Of a DNA stretch of 64,000 bases, positions 18,241-27,880 are shown piece by piece. The stretch lies in assembly GCF_000315055.1 (NCBI RefSeq), contig NZ_BAER01000118.1, forward strand, positions 1 through 64,000, given 5' to 3'. Position numbers and translations under genes: made by a program. The notes beneath the pieces were generated by a model. That model did no database searches and was not told where the DNA came from. It worked only from the letters and a program-made list of their open reading frames with translations. Source of the stretch: Paraglaciecola polaris LMG 21857 (GTDB lineage: Bacteria; Pseudomonadota; Gammaproteobacteria; Enterobacterales; Alteromonadaceae). Within the stretch, counting starts at the first letter, position 1. The number at the start of each line of letters is the position of its first letter.

Positions 18241-19255
18241 AGGCTTTTGCTGTCGCGCGAGCTTCATCGACCGCCGCTAACGCGTTGATCAAGAGCTCAG
18301 GGCCAACTTGCAAACCATTTTTGCTTTGTCCCGTACCATGCTGGCTCAAATAACGCCGCCAAATACGCCCACCTGGTTGCCCTTGAAATAAGCCCAACAT
18401 ATGCCGCGCTATGTTCCATGCCCGGGCGCCACCGGCCATTTGCGCTTCAACGTAGGGCAACATAGCATGCACTATTTCTTCTCGGCTCAGCACGGGACGA
18501 TCATCCTGATAGAAGCGCCTATCCACATCTGCCAAAATATAAGGATTACTGTATACCTCTCGACCGATCATAACACCATCGAGTTTTTCCAAATGAACAG
18601 CGGTGTCATCTAGGGTTTTTACGCCACCATTAATACTGATATTTAGCTGCGGAAATTCATCTTTAAGAGCATAAACTCGGTCATACATTAAGGGGGGAAT
18701 ATCGCGATTTTCTTTAGGGCTTAACCCTTTTAACCAAGCTTTTCGCGCGTGCACCGTAAAAATATCACACCCACTATCGGCCACGACGCTAATGAAGTCA
18801 GTCAAATCCTTATATTCATCCATATCATCTATACCGATACGTGATTTAACTGTCACCGGAATATCGACTTCTTTTTGCATTGCTTCGATACACTTAGCAA
18901 CCGTGCTTGGTTCCGCCATCAGACAGGCACCAAAGCGTCCATTTTGCACTCTATCAGATGGACACCCAACATTAATGTTAACCTCATCGTAACCACGTTC
19001 TTGTGCAAGTACCGCACAGCGTGCCATGTCTACCGGATCAGATCCGCCGAGTTGCAAAGCTACGGGATGCTCCGCATCGTTGTATGCTAAATAATCACCC
19101 TTGCCGAAAATAATCGCCCCGGTTGTTACCATCTCAGTATAAAGCAAAGCATGTTTAGATATTTTTCGTAAGAAATAACGGCAATGCTTATCGGTCCAGT
19201 CAAGCATGGGTGCAACAGAAATAGTGCGGTTAATTGACGGCGTTGAATTATTCAC
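18218..19255 (-). CDS. dusA: tRNA-dihydrouridine(20/20a) synthase DusA
   Basis: An FMN enzyme of about 345 residues that reduces uridines 20 and 20a in the tRNA D-loop with NADPH. DusA-specific features are APMLDWTDKHCRYFLR near the N terminus, EMVTTGAI, the catalytic-cysteine segment NINVGCPSDRVQNGRFGACL and SINGG for the flavin phosphate. The open frame extends to an ATG at 19297, but the GTG at 19255 has AAAGG 6 bases upstream and gives the usual N-terminal length. It is monocistronic with its own terminator. Confidence 0.95.
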   Translation of the reverse strand: MNNSTPSINRTISVAPMLDWTDKHCRYFLRKISKHALLYTEMVTTGAIIFGKGDYLAYNDAEHPVALQLGGSDPVDMARCAVLAQERGYDEVNINVGCPSDRVQNGRFGACLMAEPSTVAKCIEAMQKEVDIPVTVKSRIGIDDMDEYKDLTDFISVVADSGCDIFTVHARKAWLKGLSPKENRDIPPLMYDRVYALKDEFPQLNISINGGVKTLDDTAVHLEKLDGVMIGREVYSNPYILADVDRRFYQDDRPVLSREEIVHAMLPYVEAQMAGGARAWNIARHMLGLFQGQPGGRIWRRYLSQHGTGQSKNGLQVGPELLINALAAVDEARATAKAYQDSRVS

Positions 19256-19590
19256 TACAAACCTTTGATATTTAAAATATTTCAAAATGACAGCCAAATT
19301 TTGGCCATCATCAAAGTCCCTACGCTAGTCAAATAACGATAGCACTTAAGCTTACGTTATATTTATGCTGACAAAGCGATCATGGGGATACGGATAAATC
19401 AGCGGCGTATTATAGCACTTGCTGACACGTCTAGAAATGACGCAATGGTATCGTTAAGAAAAGGCTGCTAGTTTAGCGCCTTTAAATGTCATTGCGTTCA
19501 ACCTTTGCGGTAAATTTGATCACAGGTAAACTAGTCAAAATACTTGGGCCTAACAGAGCCGCTGGCAAAGATGTGACAAAGGACAGCATT
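19256..19590. other. divergent intergenic region
   Basis: Between dusA and the PNPOx-like gene the plus frame of the latter is open from 19486, but no good ribosome site supports that longer start. The promoters of both divergent genes must lie here. No clear hexamer pair, operator or RNA gene was recognised. Confidence 0.4.
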
Positions 19591-20172
19591 ATGCACACCA
19601 CAACAACACACGCGGCACCTTCATGGCAATCAAAGATTAGTCAAACGATTGAGCAACATAGCAACGATGTGACCAGCCGCTATTTGCAATTGGCCAGTGT
19701 GGATGAACGCGGCCACCCTTGCTGCCGGACCTTGGTATTCAGAGAATTCAACGCGCGCCAAACACAGCTCTTTCTGCATACTGATAGCCGAAGTGACAAA
19801 ATAAGCCAGTTTGAGGCGAATAAACAGGTGGAAGCCTGTTGGTATTTTAACCAAACCCGTGAACAGTTTCGCTTAAAAGGGCAAATAGAGTGCATCGTTC
19901 ATGATCCCATACACTCGTGCGACGCAACAAGTTGCCCAGCAACGCCACCACCACAACAGTTGCGCAATGAGCACTGGCAAAAACTCAGTGGCGCATTACG
20001 TGACAGTTATGGCGAAGATTGTGCTGCAGGGGCACCCAACCCATACTTTGTGCTACTGATACTGAACATTGCCCAAGTGGATTATTTGCGCCTAGCACCG
20101 CTGCCTCACCTGCGCCTGAATTACCAACTTGATGAGCAAGCCAATTGGATAGCCCGAGTTATCCGCCCCTAA
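19591..20172 (+). CDS. pyridoxamine 5'-phosphate oxidase family (FMN-binding split barrel) protein
   Basis: About 193 residues with the split-barrel flavin fold. Features include the early strand YLQLASVDERGHPCCRTLVFR (family pattern: strand, loop, RxLxFR) and TDSRSDKISQFEANKQVEACWYF, which resembles the FMN-binding segment of PdxH-like proteins, ending LRLAPLPHLRLNY. It differs from true PdxH and is closest to the Alr4036/Pyridox_oxase_2 type of unknown substrate. The start at ATG 19591 is chosen because AAAGGA lies 7 bases upstream; the frame is open from 19486. Confidence 0.82.
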   Translation: MHTTTTHAAPSWQSKISQTIEQHSNDVTSRYLQLASVDERGHPCCRTLVFREFNARQTQLFLHTDSRSDKISQFEANKQVEACWYFNQTREQFRLKGQIECIVHDPIHSCDATSCPATPPPQQLRNEHWQKLSGALRDSYGEDCAAGAPNPYFVLLILNIAQVDYLRLAPLPHLRLNYQLDEQANWIARVIRP

Positions 20173-20364
20173 GACTTTTACTCTTTTACGTTAAAAAATA
20201 CATTTCATATGCTCCGCCTATTTGTACAAATCAATAACAATTAATGACAGTTGGTCAAAATAAGTACACAGTAGAGCGGTGGGTTCGGCCAAAAAGCATG
20301 TTTATTGCTTCTCTTAACGGATGCAATACGGGCCTATTATGTCTACCTAGATAGAGGCAAGTGT

Positions 20365-20940
20365 ATGTTGGTATTAAGATTGAATAAATCTGGCCTACCT
20401 CAGGCATGGATAACCGTAGAAGAAGCAGCTCGATATTACACGCAAAACAGAGTTTTATTTGAGCTTGGAAACAATAAACGGGTACTGCGTGGCGGCTGGA
20501 ATAATCAAGGTTTACAAAGTCGTCTGACCTTGTCTTCAATTATAGGCTGCGAAGGGAAAGTTATCCGTCCTCTGGGTAAAGTGCCGCTGAACAATCGTTT
20601 TTTGTTTCGTCGCGACAATTATCTTTGTATGTATTGTGGACAAAAATTTCGCATCACCGAACTGACCCGAGATCACATCATTCCCCGTTCAAAAGGTGGC
20701 CGTGACATATGGACTAACTGCGCCTCGGCCTGTAATCGCTGCAACTGCTTTAAAGCTGACCGGACACCGGAAGAAGCTGGCCTCGCATTAATTGCGGTGC
20801 CTTTCACGCCAAATATTCACGAACGTTTTTACTTAATGAACCGACGTATACTTGCCGACCAAATGGCATTTCTAGGTAATCATTTCTCTAAAAATCGCGC
20901 ATGGGAAAAACCTGAAATCAGCGATATTGTTGTTATTTAG
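20365..20940 (+). CDS. HNH endonuclease domain protein
   Basis: About 191 residues with an HNH nuclease core at about 85-145. The zinc cysteines are in CMYCGQ and CNRC, and the catalytic His-Asn-His elements are in ELTRDHIIPRSKGG and WTNCASACNRCNCFK. The N-terminal 80 residues are family-specific (AWITVEEAARYY). It is a conserved stand-alone nuclease in gammaproteobacteria with no visible restriction or mobile partner here, so a defence or repair role is open. The ATG at 20365 follows AGAGG; the frame is open from a TTG at 20305. Confidence 0.87.
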   Translation: MLVLRLNKSGLPQAWITVEEAARYYTQNRVLFELGNNKRVLRGGWNNQGLQSRLTLSSIIGCEGKVIRPLGKVPLNNRFLFRRDNYLCMYCGQKFRITELTRDHIIPRSKGGRDIWTNCASACNRCNCFKADRTPEEAGLALIAVPFTPNIHERFYLMNRRILADQMAFLGNHFSKNRAWEKPEISDIVVI

Positions 20941-21053
20941 GCTAACTTAGGGCGAAAATCGGCTAAAAACAGTAATACTTAGCTATTAGGTCTATTCAAC
21001 TTTAGTTTACACTACGCCTTTGTTTGTATCTGGTATCAGTTGGAGTGAATGTA

Positions 21054-21956
21054 GTGGCACTACTGTTTGGCAATTTGATGGGTCTACTCTCGGTTATCTT
21101 GTATTTTATCAATACAGTGTTTTGGGTTATCCCCATTGTATTACTGTCTTTTTTAAAGCTTATCCCCATTAAAATTTGGCGAACTGGGCTGTCTTACCTA
21201 TTAGATGGTTGCGCCACCTCTTGGATAACGGTCAACAATATCAATCAAAACATTTTCAGCCGCACAAAAATTGAAGTCATAGGTACGCAAACACTCACCC
21301 GTGATGATTGGTACTTAGTCATTGCCAATCATCAATCCTGGGTTGATATTCTGATTCTGCAACGAGTGTTCAATCGCAAAATTCCTTTTCTAAAATTCTT
21401 TTTGAAACAAGAGCTTATCTGGGTTCCTTTTTTAGGTATTGCTTGGTGGGCGTTAGACTTTCCTTTCATGCGTCGTTACACCAAATCATTTTTAGCGAAA
21501 AACCCCCATCTAAAAGGCAAAGATTTGGAAACCACCCAAAAAGCCTGTGAAAAATTTCAGACTAAGCCAGTCAGTATCATGAACTTCGTGGAAGGAACCC
21601 GTTTTACCCCAGAAAAACATCAACGCCAGTCCCCGTCCTTTCAGCGTCTTTTAAAACCTAAGGCCGGCGGAATGGCATTTGTACTGAGTGCCATGGGCAG
21701 TCAACTACATAAACTACTCGACGTAACGATTTATTATCCACAAGGTATACCCACATATTGGGACTTTGTTTGTGGTAAAGTCACCTCAATCAAAGTACAT
21801 GTTTCCGTCACGCCAATCAGCGACTTATTACAAAGCGAAGCGTTTACTCAAGATTACTTCGACAACCCTGCCCAACGAGTAATATTTCAACGCTGGCTTA
21901 ATAGCGTTTGGACAGAGAAAGATCGAAAAATCGAAAAACTTTCAGCGGAGCAGTAA
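21054..21956 (+). CDS. YihG-like lysophospholipid acyltransferase (first copy)
   Basis: About 300 residues of the LPLAT/PlsC superfamily, closest in pattern to E. coli YihG. One or two N-terminal membrane helices precede the catalytic motif NHQSWVDI (HX4D) and the acceptor motif VEGTRF. The product is probably an inner-membrane acyltransferase acting on lysophosphatidic acid or a related acceptor. The frame is open from a TTG at 21024; the GTG at 21054 has GGAG 8 bases upstream and matches the N-terminal length of the second copy. A paralogous gene follows after 4 bases. Confidence 0.9.
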   Translation: MALLFGNLMGLLSVILYFINTVFWVIPIVLLSFLKLIPIKIWRTGLSYLLDGCATSWITVNNINQNIFSRTKIEVIGTQTLTRDDWYLVIANHQSWVDILILQRVFNRKIPFLKFFLKQELIWVPFLGIAWWALDFPFMRRYTKSFLAKNPHLKGKDLETTQKACEKFQTKPVSIMNFVEGTRFTPEKHQRQSPSFQRLLKPKAGGMAFVLSAMGSQLHKLLDVTIYYPQGIPTYWDFVCGKVTSIKVHVSVTPISDLLQSEAFTQDYFDNPAQRVIFQRWLNSVWTEKDRKIEKLSAEQ

Positions 21957-21960
21957 CACG

Positions 21961-22857
21961 ATGTTTTCAGTGCTGCCGAGTTTCATTATTTTCCCAATTC
22001 ATTTGTGCCTGCAAATCATTAATTTGTCTTTTTGGGCAGTGCTGATCATTGCGCTCGGGATCATCAAATTGCTAATCCCATTAGCGTTTATTTCCCGGCC
22101 CATTAACCACATTCTCAACTTTATGTTATGCGCATTTGGTGTCATAAGTGTGCGCTTAATTCGCTTCTTTAATCGTATTGAAATAGACGTGAACATAGAC
22201 GGAGTGCTGAGCAAAGAACACTGGTATCTCATGATGCCTAATCATCTCAGTTGGTTGGATATTATTCTGTTGGTTGATTTTGCTGCTGATCGTATTCCAG
22301 CACCGAAGTTTTTCCTGAAAAAAGAACTGATTTGGTTACCTTTTGTAGGGTTAGGTGCTTGGGCACTCGATATGCCATTTATGCAACGATATAGTCGAGA
22401 ATTTATTGAAAAAAATCCTCATTTAAAAGGTAAAGATATCCAAACCACCAAGAAATCCTGTGAAAAATTCCAAACCTGCCCCACCACAGTGATTAATTTT
22501 GTTGAAGGAAGCCGTTTTACCGCACAGAAGCACAAACACCGTAATAGCCCCTACATGCACCTGTTACCCCCAAAAGCAGGTGGGATTGCATTTACACTCG
22601 CTGCTATGGGGGAGCTATTTACCGGTATCTTAGACGTAACGTTAATGTATCCAAACAACCCCAATAAGCCAATGTTAGACATGCTCTCAGGGCGACTGAG
22701 CAAGGTCATACTGCGCGCTTCCGTCATGCCGATTGAGCAAGAAATCATTGGCGACTATTTTAACGATGCGTATTTCAAAGATAGCTTTCAATCTTGGTTG
22801 AATTCTCGCTGGGCGCACAAAGATACCCAAATTAACCAATTATCCGGAGGCAAGTAA
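21961..22857 (+). CDS. YihG-like lysophospholipid acyltransferase (second copy)
   Basis: 298 residues, a paralogue of the preceding gene. Both share the block FFLK(K/Q)EL(I)W-PF, the PFM-RY segment, NPHLKGKD and VEG(S/T)RF. The catalytic motif is NHLSWLDI and the second motif is VEGSRF. Two N-terminal hydrophobic segments anchor it. It starts 4 bases after the first copy and abuts the channel gene (its TAA ends at 22857, the next GTG begins at 22858), so the three form an operon. Confidence 0.92.
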   Translation: MFSVLPSFIIFPIHLCLQIINLSFWAVLIIALGIIKLLIPLAFISRPINHILNFMLCAFGVISVRLIRFFNRIEIDVNIDGVLSKEHWYLMMPNHLSWLDIILLVDFAADRIPAPKFFLKKELIWLPFVGLGAWALDMPFMQRYSREFIEKNPHLKGKDIQTTKKSCEKFQTCPTTVINFVEGSRFTAQKHKHRNSPYMHLLPPKAGGIAFTLAAMGELFTGILDVTLMYPNNPNKPMLDMLSGRLSKVILRASVMPIEQEIIGDYFNDAYFKDSFQSWLNSRWAHKDTQINQLSGGK

Positions 22858-24102
22858 GTGGACCATAGCGCACAACTAGGTGACTATATTATTCAGGGCT
22901 ACCAATATGTTGGCCTGACTGTGAGCAAAGACGGAGGGTTATTTGCGTTAACCGCTGTTATATCGCTGCTGTGCCTAGCCTGGCTTAGTTTTCGATTAGT
23001 GCGGATAATATTAACCGGTCGGCTCACTCGGGTTATTTTTCACAGTAAAAACACCATAGACGATGAATTACATGAGCACGGCGTGTTTAGACGTATCGGT
23101 CACATTGTCCCTGCCATGGTTATTTACCTGTGCAGTAGCATGCTGGTTGAAGATCCCATTCTGTTCTCTGTCCTGCAAAAAATGGCGATTATTTATATGC
23201 TGATAGCAGCAGTGGCTGCCAGTAGCGCTTTACTCAATACAGTAGAAGATATCTATAACGCATCTGAGCTGGCTAAACGTGCACCAGTCACCGGCTTCAT
23301 TCAGGTAGGGAAGCTGTTCGTGGTGATCGTCGCAGGCTTACTTATCATCTCCAACTTATTAGATAAATCGCCACTGTTATTGTTATCCGGTTTAGGTGCC
23401 GTTACAGCCATACTCTTGTTGTTATTTAAAGATACGATTTTAGGTTTTGTCGCAGGTATTCAGATTGCAGCTAACCGCATGGTAAACACAGGGGATTGGG
23501 TTGAACTGCCTAAATACGGTGCCGACGGTACTGTTTTACAAGTCGGACTGACCACAGTCAAAGTACAAAATTGGGATAAAACCATTTCGACCGTTCCTAC
23601 ATATAGCTTGATTACCGACTCAATGAAGAACTGGCGCGGTATGTCGGATTCAGCAGGACGGCGCATCAAGCGCTCCTTGTATATCGATGTGAATAGCATC
23701 AAATTTTGCGATCAAGACATGCTTGACGACTTCCGTAAAATTCGTTTCATTAATCAATACATAGAAAAAAAACGCGCCGAACTGGATGCCTATCATCAAG
23801 AACAGAAAATCGATATCCAAGACCTGTTGAATAGTCGTCGTTTAACCAATATAGGTACCTTACGCGCTTATTTAGTATCCTATTTACGTCATCATCCAAG
23901 CATCAATCAGGATATGACTTTAATGGTTCGCCAACTACCGCCGACAGAGTTAGGGCTACCACTGGAGATATATTGCTTCAGTGCCAATAAAGATTGGATA
24001 GCCTACGAAGGTATTCAGGGAGATATTTTTGATCATGCGCTGGCCATGCTGCCAGTGTTTGGTTTGCGAGCCTATCAACGTGTCAGTGATAGGTCTCACT
24101 AA
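22858..24102 (+). CDS. YbdG/MscM-type mechanosensitive channel
   Basis: 414 residues, the same length and pattern as E. coli YbdG, a miniconductance mechanosensitive channel. About five N-terminal hydrophobic segments lead into the pore-lining MscS core LLLLSGLGAVTAILLLLFKD (about 170-189) and the beta domain (GDWVELPKYGADGTVLQVGL). The YbdG-specific stretch SMKNWRGMSDSAGRRIKRS follows. The start is GTG, directly adjoining the YihG-like gene, so lipid acylation and membrane tension response may be coexpressed. Confidence 0.93.
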   Translation: MDHSAQLGDYIIQGYQYVGLTVSKDGGLFALTAVISLLCLAWLSFRLVRIILTGRLTRVIFHSKNTIDDELHEHGVFRRIGHIVPAMVIYLCSSMLVEDPILFSVLQKMAIIYMLIAAVAASSALLNTVEDIYNASELAKRAPVTGFIQVGKLFVVIVAGLLIISNLLDKSPLLLLSGLGAVTAILLLLFKDTILGFVAGIQIAANRMVNTGDWVELPKYGADGTVLQVGLTTVKVQNWDKTISTVPTYSLITDSMKNWRGMSDSAGRRIKRSLYIDVNSIKFCDQDMLDDFRKIRFINQYIEKKRAELDAYHQEQKIDIQDLLNSRRLTNIGTLRAYLVSYLRHHPSINQDMTLMVRQLPPTELGLPLEIYCFSANKDWIAYEGIQGDIFDHALAMLPVFGLRAYQRVSDRSH

Positions 24103-24126
24103 ATATTGTTAACTTGACTGTGGGCT

Positions 24127-24327
24127 TTAGCCTACGGTCAAGGCATACCAAAATAAGATAAATAACACGACACCAGATACCCCAAAGAAACCATATTCAA
24201 CACGTGATTTCATGGCAGTCTCTTGCCCTGCAGGTTGAGCGATAAACCCCATTATGATACTCGTCACGCCTAAAACAAACGCTACTAAACCAAAACCAAA
24301 CAATATTGCATCAGTCCAATTACTCAT
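24127..24327 (-). CDS. small membrane protein, two predicted helices
   Basis: 66 residues with hydrophobic segments at about 8-28 (ILFGFGLVAFVLGVTSIIMG) and 47-65, joined by a polar loop (QPAGQETAMKSRVEY). No domain is recognised. It is a single gene facing the end of the channel gene, with AGTGAG-like purines before its ATG. Confidence comes from the continuous membrane pattern and the absence of any overlapping gene. Confidence 0.6.
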   Translation of the reverse strand: MSNWTDAILFGFGLVAFVLGVTSIIMGFIAQPAGQETAMKSRVEYGFFGVSGVVLFILFWYALTVG

Positions 24328-24602
24328 CTCACTTCCTCAAAAATAGTAAACACGTTGTTATAAGCCCACATAAATTAGGGCAGAATTATATATCAATTCG
24401 TACAAGAAAACACAAACTGGTTAAATTGCCTAATTATTAGTGTGTTCATCAAAAATGCTGGTATAAAAACAATCCACCTTGCTCTCAACCTTAGGTTAAC
24501 CCATTGTTTTTACTTGAAATACAATAAATGGTACAGGCCTTGCTGCTATCCCACTATCATTAAAATGTATAAATTTATCTGTCAATATCAAGGAATAAGG
24601 CC

Positions 24603-25382
24603 ATGCGTAATATTATTTTTTGCACTTCGCTCATGTTATGTAGCGCCGCAGTAGCCGCAGATAAGCAATGCGATGTTGAATTCAACGGCGGCCTGCAATT
24701 AGAAAATCAAGTACTGACCTTAACCACAGAGCAGAACGATAAAATTGTCATTAATCAAAGCAAACATCTGTATGTTAACGGTCAAAAAACCTCGTTGTCT
24801 GCCAGCCAACAAGCACGTTTGAATGAATTCTATGATGGCATTAGTTCCGCTGTCCCAGTGGCGGCGAATATTGCAGCAGATGCAATTGAATTAGCGAACT
24901 ATGCACTGGATGAAACGTTCACCCAATTACTCGGCGAAAATAACTCTGTTGTTGCTGACATTAGCGCCCAACTCCAAGAACTGAAACGAGAATTGAACGA
25001 CAGTTTTTACGCCGACGATGGCTCAATACGGCTGAATTCTGCGCACCACAACCAAGGTGAGTTTTTAAGCGAAGGGTTTGAAATAAAGTTTGAACAAGCC
25101 ATCGAGACCATTGTGGCTCACTCAATTGGTCAAATAATGGTCACTATCGGTAGCGAATTAATATTTAACGGCGGCGATCTTGATGAGTTCGAGCAACGAA
25201 TGGAGAATTTTGCTGTGAACATAGAACGCCAGGTTGAAAACCAGAGCGAAGCACTTGAGGCCCGCGCCGAAGTATTATGCGCCAGTTTGGCTAATATAGA
25301 CCGCCTAGAAGAAAAGTTGCAAAACGAGGTGCCACAACTTGCAGACATGGACATACTTCAGGTAAAACATTACGCAATGTAA
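24603..25382 (+). CDS. DUF2884 (YggN-like) periplasmic protein
   Basis: 259 residues with a signal peptide (cleavage near VAA-DK). The family pattern of DUF2884/YggN is visible: a Cys soon after the start (KQCDVEFNGGLQLENQVL), a short VNG loop (HLYVNGQKTSLS), then long helices (QQARLNEFYDGISSAVPVAA) and a late second Cys (VLCASL). Function is unknown. An AAGGAATAAGG ribosome region precedes the ATG. The next gene follows after 17 bases. Confidence 0.87.
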   Translation: MRNIIFCTSLMLCSAAVAADKQCDVEFNGGLQLENQVLTLTTEQNDKIVINQSKHLYVNGQKTSLSASQQARLNEFYDGISSAVPVAANIAADAIELANYALDETFTQLLGENNSVVADISAQLQELKRELNDSFYADDGSIRLNSAHHNQGEFLSEGFEIKFEQAIETIVAHSIGQIMVTIGSELIFNGGDLDEFEQRMENFAVNIERQVENQSEALEARAEVLCASLANIDRLEEKLQNEVPQLADMDILQVKHYAM

Positions 25383-25399
25383 TGCCTATCAAGTAATCT

Positions 25400-26260
25400 A
25401 TGAATATATCTATTTTTGGCGGGGGTTGGCTAGGTCAACCTCTTGCAAGCAAACTCAGCGGCGCTCGTGGTACTGTTAACCGACACTCCCCCAATCAATA
25501 CCATGTCCGGGTCACCGCCCGGAGTGAGCAAAGCGTCTTAATGCTGAAAGAGTTGGGCTTAGTTGCTTATCCATTCACACTTGGTCAATCACTTACTGAA
25601 CACAGAGATTTGACGGCGTTGCTTGATAATGACGTCGTCATTATCAATATTCCTCCCGGACGTCGAAATCTAGCGAATGATCCTAGAGCCAGCCAGATAT
25701 TCATCGACAACATGTGTGCACTTATCCAGCAAACCTGCATCGAGAATAGCGCCCAACTAATATTTATTAGCACCAGCGCAGTATATGGGGATGCACAAGG
25801 TTATATCACAGAGCACAACAAGGTCGCTCCCGTGACTGAATCTGCACGAGCACATCAAGCAGTAGAATCGTTTATCCTGCAGCAGATTCCCCACTCCGCA
25901 TGCATATTACGCTTGGCTGGGCTAGTGGGTCCTGGCCGCCATCCCGGCATGTTTCTAGCGGGTAAACACGAGGTAAGCGCAGGTGGTCAGGTCGTGAATC
26001 TTATCCACCAGCAAGACGTGATCAGTGCACTTGAAAAGATCATCCTAAGCAAGACTTGGGGGGAAGTACTGCATTTATCTGCCCAAGCGCATCCTTCTAG
26101 ACGAGAATACTATACCTGGGCAGCACAGCAACTGGGCTTAGCAGCGCCGCATTTTGCATATGAAGTCGAGTGCCTCCAGGGTAAATGGATTGATGCCAGT
26201 TACACGCTACAAAAGCTATCACTGTCACTTACCTACCCTAGTCCCTATGACATGCTCTAA
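25400..26260 (+). CDS. YeeZ-like NAD(P)-binding sugar epimerase family protein
   Basis: 286 residues with an N-terminal Rossmann motif FGGGWLGQ (residues 6-13), the dinucleotide-domain IINIPPGRR segment of YeeZ-type proteins, and the extended-SDR ISTSAVYGD segment (about 122-130). The usual catalytic YxxxK of epimerases is not evident (there is AHQAVE), as in YeeZ, whose substrate is unknown. It is probably cotranscribed with the DUF2884 gene and is followed by a hairpin at 26258-26281. Confidence 0.85.
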   Translation: MNISIFGGGWLGQPLASKLSGARGTVNRHSPNQYHVRVTARSEQSVLMLKELGLVAYPFTLGQSLTEHRDLTALLDNDVVIINIPPGRRNLANDPRASQIFIDNMCALIQQTCIENSAQLIFISTSAVYGDAQGYITEHNKVAPVTESARAHQAVESFILQQIPHSACILRLAGLVGPGRHPGMFLAGKHEVSAGGQVVNLIHQQDVISALEKIILSKTWGEVLHLSAQAHPSRREYYTWAAQQLGLAAPHFAYEVECLQGKWIDASYTLQKLSLSLTYPSPYDML

Positions 26261-26281
26261 CACCCAAAGAGCTGGGTGTTA
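26258..26281 (+). terminator. hairpin at the end of the YeeZ-like gene
   Basis: Arms TAACACCCA and TGGGTGTTA with a 6-base loop, a perfect 9-bp stem starting within the stop codon. There is no T-tract directly after it, so it may act with the second hairpin at 26289-26316 as a double structure between convergent genes. Confidence 0.6.
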
Positions 26282-26288
26282 GAGGGAT

Positions 26289-26316
26289 AAAACCGCCAGC
26301 TAGGTACTGGCGTTTT
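26289..26316. terminator. bidirectional terminator between convergent genes
   Basis: The arms AAAACCGCCAG and CTGGCGTTTT pair with one bulged C around a 7-base loop. A-runs on the left and T-runs on the right serve as U-tracts for either strand, which fits the convergent YeeZ-like and transporter genes. Confidence 0.75.
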
Positions 26317-26320
26317 CTAC

Positions 26321-27742
26321 CTAGCCAATAAGCGCATTGCCAAAATACTTGAGCGCGACGGTATTGATAAATACCAACAGTAAAATCACTGGAATAAAGG
26401 TACCTAAGGAGAAGTTCACGTATTTTTCAAACCAACTATTCGCAAATTTTGGCGAGCCCATATCAAGTTCGGTATTTAAGTTGCTTTTCTTCCATCGGTA
26501 AATGACAAACAAACAAACTAACAGGCCGTTGAAAGGTAATATGGTGTCGTAAAAAACATCAATAATCACATCAAACACCGACTTGGTTTGCCCTGCATAA
26601 CTCACAAACTCAGTGAAGAAAGTCGAAATACCAAAAGACGACGCAGCCACGATGGATAACGCAACCAGCAGCGCGCCCAATATACCTAACGATTTCTTAC
26701 GGCTATAGCCCTTATCTTCCATCAGTGCAGAAACAGGCACTTCAAAAATAGAAACCAAAGAGGTAATTGCAGCAAAAAACACCAATAAGAAGAACAAACT
26801 CGCCACAACACTGGCTCCGGCATAACCAATCGTCGACTGCAGTGCTAAGAATATTTTTGGCAAGAAAGTGAAAATCATACCCACCGACGAATCACTTAGA
26901 CTCTCAGTGTTGGTATTAGGGTTAAACGAAAACACCGCGGGTAAAATCAACAAACCCGCGATAAAGGCAACCCCAGTATCCATTAAGGCGACCAATTTGG
27001 CAGAGCCCGGCACGTCACTGTGTTTATCTAAATACGAGCCATATGTCAGCATGATCCCCATACCTAAAGACAAGGAGAAAAACGCTTGAGACAAGGCCGC
27101 ACTCACGACAGCGGCATCAACCTTGCTAAAGTCAGGGACAAGGTAATATTTCACCCCTTCAAACGCATTATCTAAGGTCAGCACAAAGATGACCAGACCT
27201 ATCAACATCACAAAAAGTGCGGGCATCATCAATTTTGCGGCTTTTTCAATGCCTTGTTTGACCCCACCTTGCAGGATCAAATATACGATAATCAGTACCC
27301 CAATCATGTAGTAGAACAACTCGTAACCATTGATGAACACACCAAAGGTTCCCGGGTCAGCTAATACGTCAAGATTACCCAATACGCACTGAACTAAATA
27401 ACCAAATATCCACACTGTGAGCACGAGATAAAATATGGCAATCATAAAGGGGGTGATAGTCGCGAGCCAGCCTGCAATTTTCCAATGCCACTGACCGCCA
27501 GAAAGATCATTGTATGCGCCTAGCGGATCTTTACGACTTGCCCGCCCCACAGACATTTCGGCCAGCATCACGGGTAAACAAACAAATGCGACGAAGATGG
27601 CATACATCAGTAAGAAAGCGCCGCCACCATTTTTTGTTGCCGCAACCGGAAAACCAACCATATTGCCGATACCAACAGCTGAGCCTGCTGCCGCGAGAAT
27701 AAAACCTAAACGAGACCCAAACTGTTCGCGAGGTGCACCCAT
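26321..27742 (-). CDS. sodium-dependent transporter (NSS/SNF family)
   Basis: About 473 residues with about 12 transmembrane helices. The N terminus REQFGSRLGFILAAAGSAVG is followed by GNMVGFPV, the unwound helix-1 region that binds Na+ and substrate in LeuT-like transporters. A probable amino-acid:Na+ symporter of the inner membrane; the substrate cannot be told. The frame is open to 27850, but the ATG at 27742 follows AAAGGA at 7 bases and starts the family's usual N terminus. It shares a terminator with the convergent YeeZ-like gene. Confidence 0.92.
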   Translation of the reverse strand: MGAPREQFGSRLGFILAAAGSAVGIGNMVGFPVAATKNGGGAFLLMYAIFVAFVCLPVMLAEMSVGRASRKDPLGAYNDLSGGQWHWKIAGWLATITPFMIAIFYLVLTVWIFGYLVQCVLGNLDVLADPGTFGVFINGYELFYYMIGVLIIVYLILQGGVKQGIEKAAKLMMPALFVMLIGLVIFVLTLDNAFEGVKYYLVPDFSKVDAAVVSAALSQAFFSLSLGMGIMLTYGSYLDKHSDVPGSAKLVALMDTGVAFIAGLLILPAVFSFNPNTNTESLSDSSVGMIFTFLPKIFLALQSTIGYAGASVVASLFFLLVFFAAITSLVSIFEVPVSALMEDKGYSRKKSLGILGALLVALSIVAASSFGISTFFTEFVSYAGQTKSVFDVIIDVFYDTILPFNGLLVCLFVIYRWKKSNLNTELDMGSPKFANSWFEKYVNFSLGTFIPVILLLVFINTVALKYFGNALIG

Positions 27743-27880
27743 AGTGTCATCCTTTATTATTGTTATATTTTTATCATAATGACCGGATGTTAACAGCAGA
27801 TAATTAAAAAGTCTTCGCTGAGGTGCATTAGCTATAGCAACAAAATGCACAAAATATTTACAACTTGTAAATCAAGCTAT

